From: Hymenobacter psoromatis
GTDB taxonomy: Bacteria; Bacteroidota; Bacteroidia; Cytophagales; Hymenobacteraceae
Length of the DNA stretch: 64,000 bases
NCBI GenBank assembly: GCA_001596155.1
Contig: CP014771.1
Location: forward strand, 1,984,001-2,048,000
Reading direction: 5' to 3'
Shown: in pieces, positions 1 to 8,289 of the stretch
Numbering within the stretch: position 1 is the stretch's first letter
Layout of the letters: each line of letters starts with the position of its first letter
The notes under the pieces: model-generated
What the model was told of the DNA's origin: nothing
Database searches by the model: none
What the model saw: only the letters and a program-made list of their open reading frames with translations
Made by a program: the position numbers and the translations under genes

Positions 1-147
1 CGGCGTAGGTGGCCGGGTATGAGGGGGGTAGGGCGAAATAAAAAACTGAAATTCTCCGGGCCGCAAAGTTGTTAGGCTGGTGGCTTTTCCGCCAAAAGCT
101 TGAGGGCTCCGGCAGGGGCTAGCCGGGCAGATGCCTGGGCCGGCAGG

Positions 148-155
148 TATCTTTG
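148..155 (+). promoter_or_regulatory. -7 promoter element of dnaX
   Basis: TATCTTTG matches the Bacteroidota -7 consensus TAnnTTTG and lies 13 bp before the chosen dnaX ATG, so the 5' leader would be very short. I see no convincing TTG (-33) at 19-21 bp upstream, so only the -7 half is supported. Confidence 0.5.
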
Positions 156-168
156 TACAGTATCGACT

Positions 169-2172
169 ATGGAAAATTTTGTTGTTTCGGCCCGCAAGTA
201 CCGTCCGGCCACGTTTCGGAGCGTGGTGGGGCAGCAGCACGTCACTACCACCCTGCAAAACGCCATTCAGAGCCAGCACTTAGCGCAGGCGTTTCTGTTT
301 TGCGGGCCGCGGGGCGTGGGCAAAACTACGTGTGCCCGCATCCTGGCCAAAACCATTAACTGCACCAACCTCACGCCCGAGGCGGAAGCCTGCGGCGTGT
401 GTACGTCGTGCGTAGCGTTTCAGGAAAACGCCTCCTTCAACGTGCACGAGCTGGACGCGGCGTCGAATAACTCGGTGGAGGACATTCGCTCGCTGGTGGA
501 GCAGGTGCGCTACGCGCCGCAGCAAGGTCGGTTCAAGATTTATATTATTGACGAGGTGCACATGCTCTCGAACGCGGCCTTCAACGCCTTTTTGAAGACG
601 CTGGAAGAACCGCCGAGCTACGCAATTTTTATCCTGGCCACCACCGAGCGCCACAAGATTATCCCCACCATCCTGTCGCGCTGCCAGATTTTTGACTTTA
701 ATCGTATTAAGGTCGAGGACATAAGGGGGCATTTGCGCTATGTAGCTAACAGCGAGCACGTAACGGCCGACGACGACGCGCTGCACCTGCTGGCCCAAAA
801 GGCCGACGGCGGCCTGCGCGACGCGCTCTCGATGTTTGACCAGCAGGTAACGTTTGCTGGCAACAACCTGACGTACAAGGAAGTAGTGCAGAACCTGCAC
901 ATTCTGGATTATGACTATTATTTCCGGCTGGTGGAGGCGCTGCTGGGCGAAAACCTGTCGGCTGCGCTGCTGCTGCTCGATTCGGTGATGCAGCAAGGGT
1001 TTGATTTACATAACTTTGTAGTGGGCACGGCCGAGCACCTGCGCGGGCTGCTGGTGTGCAAAGACCCCGTGACGGTGCAGCTGCTGGAGGTGTCGGAGGG
1101 CATTCGGCAGCAGTACGTGCGCCAGGCCCAGGCCGCGCCGCTGCCCTTTCTGCTCTCGGCCCTGAACCTGATGAGCCAGTGCGACCGCGAGTTCAAGCAG
1201 GCCAAAAACCAGCGCCTGCACGTGGAGCTGGCGCTCATGAAGCTGGCGTATCTCAATGGGGCCGTGCAGTTTGTGCGCGACCTCACCCCGGCCGGCAACC
1301 AAAGGTCAGCGCCAGCTAACGGCGAGGCTAAAAAAAAAACTAGCAGCTTAGCGGCGGCTCCTACCCCCCCCCTGCCCGCCCAAGCTGCGCCACCCGCCAC
1401 ACCCGTTGCGGAGCCCGAAACCAACGCTCCCGCCGACGGTCCCGAGCCGCTACCCGTCGAAAACGGCGTGCGGGAATTGCACCCTACCCCCAGCATTGAG
1501 CCCGAAGCCGCGGCACCCGTGACCGAGCGCCACCAGGTGCGCGACACGTTGCCGCACGTGGAAACCGGCCGACCCAGCATGCAGGGTCTGGAGCCCAATC
1601 ACCGGCCCACCGACGTGCCGCCCGGCCTCGTGGCCGAGCCGGCCGTCGCCCGCCCCGCCCCGGTCCCTACCCTCCCCAAGCTACCCAGCCTCGCTAGTCG
1701 CCTGCCTGGCCTGCGCGACGTGAGCGCGCCCACTGCCCCGGTTGCCCCAGCTCAGAAACCAGAAACCAGAACCCAGGAACCAGCCGCCCCGACCGGCCCG
1801 CTGCCGCCCATCGCGCCCGAGCTGCTGCAAGCCGTGTGGCAGCAGCTGGCCGACGAGCGCCGCGCCCAGGAAAAGATGAGCGACTATATGGTGCTGAACC
1901 GCGCCGTGGCGGCTGACGCGGGCCACGTTATTACCCTTATTGTGGACAATCCGGTGCAGGTGGTGCAGTTCAACGACTTTCGGGCCGAGTTTATGGCCGA
2001 GCTGCGGCGGCGCACCGGCCACCCCGGCCTCACGGTGCAAACCGAGGTGACCACCGCCGCGCCCACCGGCCGCAAGCTCTACACCTCGAATGACAAGTTT
2101 GCCTACCTGGCCGAAAAGTATCCGGCCTTGCAGGAAATGAAGCAGCGGCTGGGGCTGGATGCGGACTTTTAG
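169..2172 (+). CDS. dnaX: DNA polymerase III subunit gamma/tau
   Basis: Clamp-loader ATPase that loads the beta clamp during replication. The N-terminal AAA+ module is clear: Walker A GPRGVGKT at residues 46-53, zinc-module cysteines near 75, 78 and 81, Walker B region DEVH at 128-131, and FLKTLEEPP at 141-149. Residues about 390-560 form a Pro/Ala-rich linker, then a C-terminal tau-like region of about 110 residues. An in-frame start at 100 would add 23 residues, but ATG 169 gives the family N-terminus (ARKYRPATF) and sits just after a -7 promoter element. No frameshift hairpin for a short gamma form is obvious, although an A9 run occurs at about 1331. The linker carries a captured repeat at 1753-1782. 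Confidence 0.95.
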   Translation: MENFVVSARKYRPATFRSVVGQQHVTTTLQNAIQSQHLAQAFLFCGPRGVGKTTCARILAKTINCTNLTPEAEACGVCTSCVAFQENASFNVHELDAASNNSVEDIRSLVEQVRYAPQQGRFKIYIIDEVHMLSNAAFNAFLKTLEEPPSYAIFILATTERHKIIPTILSRCQIFDFNRIKVEDIRGHLRYVANSEHVTADDDALHLLAQKADGGLRDALSMFDQQVTFAGNNLTYKEVVQNLHILDYDYYFRLVEALLGENLSAALLLLDSVMQQGFDLHNFVVGTAEHLRGLLVCKDPVTVQLLEVSEGIRQQYVRQAQAAPLPFLLSALNLMSQCDREFKQAKNQRLHVELALMKLAYLNGAVQFVRDLTPAGNQRSAPANGEAKKKTSSLAAAPTPPLPAQAAPPATPVAEPETNAPADGPEPLPVENGVRELHPTPSIEPEAAAPVTERHQVRDTLPHVETGRPSMQGLEPNHRPTDVPPGLVAEPAVARPAPVPTLPKLPSLASRLPGLRDVSAPTAPVAPAQKPETRTQEPAAPTGPLPPIAPELLQAVWQQLADERRAQEKMSDYMVLNRAVAADAGHVITLIVDNPVQVVQFNDFRAEFMAELRRRTGHPGLTVQTEVTTAAPTGRKLYTSNDKFAYLAEKYPALQEMKQRLGLDADF

Positions 2173-2190
2173 GGAGGTAAGGAATTCGGG

Positions 2191-3750
2191 ATGAGGGATT
2201 TCAACAAAATAACCTGGAGTCAATTCCTCCTTTTTCCCTCCAAATACCTGCTTCTTTTAGTAGTAAGCTGCCGCCCTACCCCCCCGCCGCTGCGCGTAAG
2301 CTTTGTGGGCGACGTGTTGCTGGCCCGCGCCGTGCCCGCTGCCCTGGCCCGCGACAGCGCCGCCCTGCGCCGCACCACGCGGGCGCTGTGGGCCGGCAGC
2401 CGCTACGTGGTGGGTAATTTGGAATGCCCGTTTACCGATACCGCCCGGCCGGTGCGCAAACCGATTGTTTTTCGGGGTAACCCGCGCTGGGCGGGCTGGC
2501 TGCGAAGCCTGGGTTTTACGCACGTTTCGCTGGCGAATAACCACACTCTCGACCAGCATTTGCCCGGCTTGCGCGGCACAGCGCGGGCGCTGCGGGCCGC
2601 CCGGCTGGGAGCGCTGGGCTACCAGCCCGATTCGCTGGCCGGCTGCCTGCCCACCGTGCTGGGGCCGGATAGCAGCGTGGCCGTGTTTGCTTATTCGGCT
2701 TTAACGCAAAGAATACCCGGTGAGGGCTGCGTGTGCGGGCGCGACGCGGCGACGCTCTGCGAGCGGCTGGCGACGTACAAAACACTATTCCCGGAGCGGG
2801 CGGTGCTGGTGTATCTGCACTGGGGCACCGAGTATGCGGCGCGGCCCGACGCCGGGCAGCGGCAACTGGCGCACGACCTCATCGATGCGGGCGCGGCGGC
2901 CGTGGTGGGGGCGCACCCGCACGTGGTGCAGCCGGTGGAGTTCTACCGGGGCCGGCCCATTATCTACAGCCTGGGTAATTTTCTGTTTGACCAGCACGGC
3001 GGCAATACGGCGCTGGCGGCGCAGGTCGATTTCGACTTGGCGGGCGGGCGGGTAGCGGCTACTACCATCCGGCCTTTACAACTGGTCGGCGCGGTGCCGC
3101 GGGCGGCCGCTGCCGCTGCCCGCCAGGCACTTGCGCTGCGCCTGCTTCCGGCCGATGGCAGCACGCAACTCCCCGACCCGCAAGCCACTACCTGGCTCCT
3201 GCACGCCACCGCGCCGGCCACGGCGGCCGACTCACTACCCGCCTACCTCGTGCCGCATCTGGTATGGCGTGGCCCGGCCGGCCGCCGCTCGGCCGTGCGC
3301 CTGCGCTACCTGCCCCACTGGCGGCAGTACCAGTTGCTGGCCCAGACTGATGGCGAGGTGGACCGCCTGCCGCTGGGCTTCCCGATATACCGGCTGACGC
3401 TGGGCGACGTGGACAACGACGGGCAGCCCGACGTACTCATCGGGCCCGTGAAGCGCACGCCGCTCGATAGCGTGGTGCGGCGGCGCTTGTTCGTGTACGC
3501 CCTCGATAGTGCCGGGCGGTGGCGGCCCCGCTGGCGCGGCTCGCAGCTACTATTCAACATCGTTTATTTTAAAGCCATCCGGGAGCAGGGCCGCACCTTC
3601 GTGCAAACCATTGAGCAAGAGCCGGACAGCAGCTATTGCATAGGGCAGTATTACTGGCAGGGCTTTGGGCTGGTACTCGATAAGTTTGTGGCGCGGCGGC
3701 TGGGCCGGGCGGCGGCCTACCGGACGTTTGTGCGGTCGCAGGCTTGGTAG
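2191..3750 (+). CDS. CapA-family (PGA_cap) lipoprotein
   Basis: Similar to CapA/PgsA proteins of the calcineurin-like metallophosphoesterase type, first described in poly-gamma-glutamate capsule synthesis. Family motifs seen are GDVLLAR, NLECPFTD, NNHTLDQ, HWGTEY, GAHPHVVQP and SLGNFLFD (residues about 38-270). The N-terminus has a hydrophobic stretch ending in LLVVSC, a lipobox with Cys27, so an outer- or inner-membrane lipoprotein is likely. The C-terminal 200 residues are extra to the usual domain and contain GDVDNDGQPDVLIG, which resembles an FG-GAP/integrin-type calcium-binding blade. No capB/capC genes are nearby, so a capsule role is not supported by context. It starts 18 bp after dnaX and may be co-transcribed with it. 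Confidence 0.85.
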   Translation: MRDFNKITWSQFLLFPSKYLLLLVVSCRPTPPPLRVSFVGDVLLARAVPAALARDSAALRRTTRALWAGSRYVVGNLECPFTDTARPVRKPIVFRGNPRWAGWLRSLGFTHVSLANNHTLDQHLPGLRGTARALRAARLGALGYQPDSLAGCLPTVLGPDSSVAVFAYSALTQRIPGEGCVCGRDAATLCERLATYKTLFPERAVLVYLHWGTEYAARPDAGQRQLAHDLIDAGAAAVVGAHPHVVQPVEFYRGRPIIYSLGNFLFDQHGGNTALAAQVDFDLAGGRVAATTIRPLQLVGAVPRAAAAAARQALALRLLPADGSTQLPDPQATTWLLHATAPATAADSLPAYLVPHLVWRGPAGRRSAVRLRYLPHWRQYQLLAQTDGEVDRLPLGFPIYRLTLGDVDNDGQPDVLIGPVKRTPLDSVVRRRLFVYALDSAGRWRPRWRGSQLLFNIVYFKAIREQGRTFVQTIEQEPDSSYCIGQYYWQGFGLVLDKFVARRLGRAAAYRTFVRSQAW

Positions 3751-3786
3751 TTAGCGGGCTTTTTCAAAAAAAGAATTCTTTTCCTA

Positions 3787-6372
3787 ATGAATCGCAAACC
3801 TCTACTCCTAGTCCTGGGTGCCCTGGCGCTGATTCTGGCTGTTTTTGGAATATACTACTGGCGGCAGCGGGCCGCGCCGGCCCCGCTGGCTACCATCTCT
3901 ACCACCGCTACTACCGCCGCCGCGCCTGGCCATTTTTCCGATACCCAGCACGACAACGGCTTTGGCGAAGTTGTGGCCGTGCGCCTCACCGACGACAAAA
4001 CCGCGCTCGCCCGGCTCTACCAGCGGCCCGACATTAAAGAATTTTATGGGCCGCCGAGCACCGATATGCTCAATGAAGGTGGGGCCAGCGAGGAGGTGAC
4101 GCACCACGCCCCGCTACCGCCCTTCGATTTCAACCAAAGCCTGGCCGGCAAGTCGTATCTCGATTTGCTGCTGCTGCGCAACGAGCTGTACGCCCGCAAC
4201 GGCTACTGCTTCATGAACAGCACCGTACGGCAGGTTTTCGACCAGAAAAAATGGTACCGGCCCGTGTGGCACGAAGACTCCGTGTGGGCCAACGGCGCAC
4301 TGCTGTTCGCGGCCGGCCCGCTGCCGGTGGACCTCAATAAGCAGGAAGCCGCCTTTGCCCAGCGCATTCATAGCCAGGAATTGGCCCTGCTCAAAACCCG
4401 CGTGACCCCGCAGGCCGGCTTCCCCATGATTGGGGTGGACTACGTGGTGAACTACCGTGAATTTGCGCTCACGCCGGCCTGGCGGGCCGCCCTGGCGCGG
4501 AATAATTTCGCCATCGTGCCCACCAAGGAGGAACAGCTATTCTACCTCTACGACCAGAACGAGTACGTGTACACGCCCAATTTCGTCACTACCGACCTCG
4601 TGCTGCAACTGCTGCATAAGTATTTGAATGGCATTTTGAGTGATGTGGAGGAGCAGCGCCTTGCGCCCGTGGTGGCCCAGATGCTGCGCCAGGGCAGCAC
4701 CCAGGCCCAGGCTCAGGCCACCCGCTGCCAAAATCCCCAGGCCCGCGACGCCGCCGAATGGGCCGCTGCTTACTATGCCATCGGCCGCAACCTGCTCACG
4801 GGCAGCGCCGCCCCCGTGGCCGGCGCCTACGTCGGCGCGGTGGCCAATGAGGTGGCCGACGCCACCGAGGCCACTGGCAAAGGCTCCCTCTTTTTGCAGG
4901 ATTCCCTTTACCAGTATGGCCAGTTGAAACCCCGCGGAATGTACACCCGCAACGACACTACCCGGCGCTATTTCCGGGCCGTGAAGTGGCTGAATACGGC
5001 ACCCGTTTTTCTGGATTCCGATGCCGGGCTGCTGCACGCCGTGGCCCTGGCCCAGGCGCTGGCCGCCAGCCCCGAGGCCACCAAGGGCTTCCAGAATCTT
5101 ACCCAGGTGCTCGATGTGCTGGTGGGCGACGAGGACAACCGCTCGCTCACCAATTTGCTGCGCATTCTCAAAACCGACTACGCCGGCCAAACCCTCGACC
5201 AACTCGCTACCCCCGCCACCCTGGCCAGCCTGCACCGCACGCTGGTGGCCGCCGGCACCGACCGCATCCGGGCCAAAGGAGCAACCGCCCTGGCCATTGC
5301 GGCGCTGGCCCGGCCCACACTGCTGTTCACGGCCGGCCGCTACACGTTCGACGGCGAAATATTATCGCGCCTCACCAACGTGCTGCGCCCAACCCCCAAA
5401 GCCGAGCCGCCCCGCCCCTTCCCGAAGGGCCTCGACATATTTGCTGCCTTTGGCAACCGCACCGCCCAGGACATTTTGCTGAACCACTACAAGGAAGCCG
5501 CCCGCTGGCCCGCTTACCCCGACACCCTACGCGTGGTGCAGCGGCAGTTTGCCAATTATAAAAACTGGGACCAGAATATCTACACCAAAACCATGCAGGT
5601 GCTGCTGGGCCTGAACGCGCCCAACCCCGATGCCAACCCACCCTATTTTGCCCGTACGCCCGCCTGGCAGCGCCGCAACCTCAGCACCGCCCTCGGCGGC
5701 TGGGCCGAACTGAAGCACGACCTGCTGCTCTACACCGAGCAGCCCACCGGGGCCGAAATGGGCGGCGGCGGCGGCGGCCCCCCGCCCCCCCATCACCTCG
5801 GCTACGTCGAACCCAACCTGCCCTTCTGGGAACGCGCCCTGGCCCTGCTGGCCTTCCAGGAACAGGCCCTGCACCGCCTGCACGCCAACACGCCTCACCT
5901 CGACAGCCTCAATGCCGACCTCCGCCGCCTGGTAACCAACCTGCACGACCTAGCCCAAAAAGAAGTAGCCCACCAACCCCTCACCACCAATGAGATGAAC
6001 GACCTCGTTAGCATCGGCGGCCAGGTCGAACAGCTCACTTTACGCACCCTCAAGCTCAATCCTGGCGACCCACTGCCTGCCCGCGAGCGCCACCTCGGGG
6101 CCGTGGCCGACGTGTATGCCTTCAATGGGGACGTGCTCGAAGAGGCAGTCGGCGCGGTCGATGCGCTCTACGTGGTGGTCGATATCAACGGCACGCCCGT
6201 GCTCATGCGGGGTGCCATTTTCAGCTACTATGAGTTCATCAACAACACCCGCCTCACCGATGAGGAGTGGCGCGCCCAGCTGGCCAAAGCCCCTCGTGCC
6301 CGCCCCACCTGGCTCCGGGATTTAATCGTGCCCGTGCCGGCCCTGAACAAAAAGGCAAGCGGCAGCCTGTAA
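3787..6372 (+). CDS. YARHG and DUF3160 domain envelope protein
   Basis: An 861-residue protein of unknown function. Residues 5-25 form one hydrophobic segment (signal anchor or uncleaved signal peptide), so most of it should lie in the periplasm. A YARHG domain is visible at about 123-160 (LRNELYARNGYCF followed by the KWYRP segment). The long remainder, beginning around 230 with YVYTPNFVTTDLVLQLLH, matches the DUF3160 family. A Gly/Pro run (GGGGGGPPPP) lies near 660. It follows the CapA-like gene by 36 bp on the same strand, so the two may form an envelope operon. The family assignment is from motif recognition; no biochemical role is known to me. Confidence 0.8.
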   Translation: MNRKPLLLVLGALALILAVFGIYYWRQRAAPAPLATISTTATTAAAPGHFSDTQHDNGFGEVVAVRLTDDKTALARLYQRPDIKEFYGPPSTDMLNEGGASEEVTHHAPLPPFDFNQSLAGKSYLDLLLLRNELYARNGYCFMNSTVRQVFDQKKWYRPVWHEDSVWANGALLFAAGPLPVDLNKQEAAFAQRIHSQELALLKTRVTPQAGFPMIGVDYVVNYREFALTPAWRAALARNNFAIVPTKEEQLFYLYDQNEYVYTPNFVTTDLVLQLLHKYLNGILSDVEEQRLAPVVAQMLRQGSTQAQAQATRCQNPQARDAAEWAAAYYAIGRNLLTGSAAPVAGAYVGAVANEVADATEATGKGSLFLQDSLYQYGQLKPRGMYTRNDTTRRYFRAVKWLNTAPVFLDSDAGLLHAVALAQALAASPEATKGFQNLTQVLDVLVGDEDNRSLTNLLRILKTDYAGQTLDQLATPATLASLHRTLVAAGTDRIRAKGATALAIAALARPTLLFTAGRYTFDGEILSRLTNVLRPTPKAEPPRPFPKGLDIFAAFGNRTAQDILLNHYKEAARWPAYPDTLRVVQRQFANYKNWDQNIYTKTMQVLLGLNAPNPDANPPYFARTPAWQRRNLSTALGGWAELKHDLLLYTEQPTGAEMGGGGGGPPPPHHLGYVEPNLPFWERALALLAFQEQALHRLHANTPHLDSLNADLRRLVTNLHDLAQKEVAHQPLTTNEMNDLVSIGGQVEQLTLRTLKLNPGDPLPARERHLGAVADVYAFNGDVLEEAVGAVDALYVVVDINGTPVLMRGAIFSYYEFINNTRLTDEEWRAQLAKAPRARPTWLRDLIVPVPALNKKASGSL

Positions 6373-6552
6373 GAGTAATGGGTAAGACAGGATGGCCCCG
6401 AAGCGGCGATAGGTTCTACTTTCAGGAAGGCAAAAGAGAGCTGCCCGCTGGCCTGTCACCGCTCATACATTTAGCTGGAAACGGCCTTATTTCAAGAGGA
6501 CCAGTCGCCCCGTCAGAATCTGCGTCATCAGGGCAATCAACAAAGTCTGCGA

Positions 6553-7479
6553 TTACAAAATCTGCCCCAGCCCAAACAGCACCGTGAACACGAGCGTGCT
6601 CAGGGCCATCTGCTTCAACAGGGGGTCGAGCCGCTGCGAATCCTGACGCGCCCACACCTGGTAGCCGTTGAAGGCGAACAGCGGCAGGGCCAGCACGAAC
6701 AGCCACCGCCAAGGCGAGGGCGAATTGGCATAAGTGAACGCCACGTAGAGCACCGCCGCGCCTACCCCCAGCAGCAGCAGCAGCCAGTGGTAGCGCCGGG
6801 CGTGGCGCGGCCCCAGCCGCACCGGCACCGTAATTTTACCGGCCAGCTTGTCCGACACGATATCGCGGATGTTGTTGACATTCAGCACCGCCGTGGCAAA
6901 ACAGCCCAGCGCGGCGGCGGGCAGCAGCACGTTGAAGGGCAGCGCGTGGGCCAGCGTATGCTCGTGCGAGTAAGCTTGCAGAAAGTACGTGCCGCACACG
7001 CCCACAATGCCGAAAAACAGGAACACCGACACGTCGCCCAGCCCCGCGTAGCCGTAGGGATTGCTGCCCGCCGTGTAGTTCACGGCCGCCCAGATAGCCG
7101 CCAGGCCCAGCACCAGAAACGCCAGCAGCACCCACGCGCCCGCCACGCCCAGCGCCACCAGCAGCAGCAGTAGTCCGCTCACGAACGCCGCCGCCCCGAA
7201 GCCCCACATGGCGCGCTTCATCTGCACCGGCGTGATGGCCCCGCTCTGCACCGCCCGCAATGGCCCCTGCCGATGCACGCTGTCGGCCCCGTTCATAGAG
7301 TCGCCGTAGTCGTTGGCCAGGTTGCTAAGTATCTGGAGTAGAATGGTCGTCACGGCCGCCAGCGCCACCACCGGGCCATTAAAATGCCCGGTCGCCTTCG
7401 CCAAAAAGCCACCCGTGAGGATGCTGGCCAAAGCGAGGGGTAGGGTGCGGGGACGAAACGCGGAAATCCAGGGCGACAT
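6553..7479 (-). CDS. menA: 1,4-dihydroxy-2-naphthoate polyprenyltransferase
   Basis: UbiA-superfamily membrane enzyme that attaches the polyprenyl tail to DHNA in menaquinone synthesis. The first Asp-rich motif is NLANDYGDSMNGADSV (residues about 53-68) and the second is NVNNIRDIVSDK near 190. The rest is a series of hydrophobic helices. ATG 7479 is preferred over the upstream start at 7551 because it gives the usual PWISAFRPRTLPLA N-terminus and avoids reading into the palindrome at 7505-7621. No other men genes are in the window. The 180 bp between its stop and the DUF3160 gene hold no gene I can see. Confidence 0.93.
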   Translation of the reverse strand: MSPWISAFRPRTLPLALASILTGGFLAKATGHFNGPVVALAAVTTILLQILSNLANDYGDSMNGADSVHRQGPLRAVQSGAITPVQMKRAMWGFGAAAFVSGLLLLLVALGVAGAWVLLAFLVLGLAAIWAAVNYTAGSNPYGYAGLGDVSVFLFFGIVGVCGTYFLQAYSHEHTLAHALPFNVLLPAAALGCFATAVLNVNNIRDIVSDKLAGKITVPVRLGPRHARRYHWLLLLLGVGAAVLYVAFTYANSPSPWRWLFVLALPLFAFNGYQVWARQDSQRLDPLLKQMALSTLVFTVLFGLGQIL

Positions 7480-7504
7480 GGGGTTAATGGACTGATTGTT
7501 AGCT

Positions 7505-7621
7505 AAAAAAGAACGTCCTGCTGAGCCTGTCGAAGCATCTCTACCGCGCAAGTAACCTCAACGTTTGAGGCTAGTTACGCGGTAGAGATGCTTCGACAAG
7601 CTCAGCATGACGTTCTTTTTT
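7505..7621. repeat. Long intergenic palindrome, ATGCT subfamily
   Basis: A 117-bp near-perfect inverted repeat with arms of about 55 bp and a few mismatches, between menA and the peroxidase gene. Outer ends are A6/T6 followed by GAACGTC. Each arm contains CATGCTGAGCTTGTCGAAGCATCTC or a close variant, in which ATGCT and AGCAT form a short inner stem. It closely matches the element at 35659-35766. It could act as a bidirectional terminator or a REP/BIME-like element. Confidence 0.9.
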
Positions 7622-7640
7622 GCGATAAATGGCAAAAGGC

Positions 7641-8216
7641 CTACTTCGTGATGGCCGACACCAGCTCGGGGTCGGTGGGCTTGACTTTGGAGGGGTAGAA
7701 GGCTACTACGTGGCCGTTTTCATCAACCAGATACTTGCAAAAATTCCAGGTGGGTGCCTCGCTCACGGCCCCGTTCTTGGCCTTGTCGGCCAGAAACTTA
7801 TAGAGTGGCTGGGCATCGTCGCCCTTCACCGGGGCGGTGGAGAAAAGCGGGAAGGTCACGCCGTAGTTCTTCTCGCAAAACGAAGCAACTTCGGCATTCG
7901 AAGCCAGCTCCTGGTTGAAGCTGTTGCTGGGGAAGCCGAGCACGGTCACTTTGTTGCCGTATTTCTTCGACAATTCTTCCAGCTCCTTGTACTGCGGAGT
8001 GAAACCGCACTTCGAGGCGGTATTCACAATCAGGATTTTCTTGCCCTTGTACTTGCTCAGCTTCACGTCTTTACCGTCGATAGTCTTCACGGTGTAGTCG
8101 TACACGGTGCCGGGGGCGGCGGTGGCTTCGGTGGGGTGCATGGGGGTAGGGCGCGGGCTGGTGAAGGCCAGGCCGAGCGTGGCGGCGGCGGCCAGGGCGA
8201 AGAAAACGGGTTTCAT
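7641..8216 (-). CDS. Secreted glutathione peroxidase-family protein
   Basis: Thiol peroxidase that reduces hydrogen peroxide or lipid peroxides, probably with thioredoxin. Residues 1-20 form a signal peptide (MKPVFFALAAAATLGLAF), so it acts in the periplasm or as an envelope protein. Peroxidatic Cys70 lies in NTASKCGFTPQY, a likely resolving Cys114 in SFCEKNYG, and Trp157-Asn158 in the WNF motif. The position that holds the catalytic Gln in many members (NQF) is NSF here (Ser99). Length 191 is normal once the signal is removed. Its start faces the transglycosylase gene's 3' end, 73 bp away. Confidence 0.9.
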   Translation of the reverse strand: MKPVFFALAAAATLGLAFTSPRPTPMHPTEATAAPGTVYDYTVKTIDGKDVKLSKYKGKKILIVNTASKCGFTPQYKELEELSKKYGNKVTVLGFPSNSFNQELASNAEVASFCEKNYGVTFPLFSTAPVKGDDAQPLYKFLADKAKNGAVSEAPTWNFCKYLVDENGHVVAFYPSKVKPTDPELVSAITK

Positions 8217-8289
8217 AGAAGAGGCATTAATAAAAGGTGAGTAAGCGGCTGATAACCAAAAGCCGGCCCAATAAGTTTGGCCCAGGCTA

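Noticed and set aside
72..266. 64-residue minus-strand ORF at the left edge
   Set aside because: Overlaps the dnaX promoter and 5' coding region; no family features.
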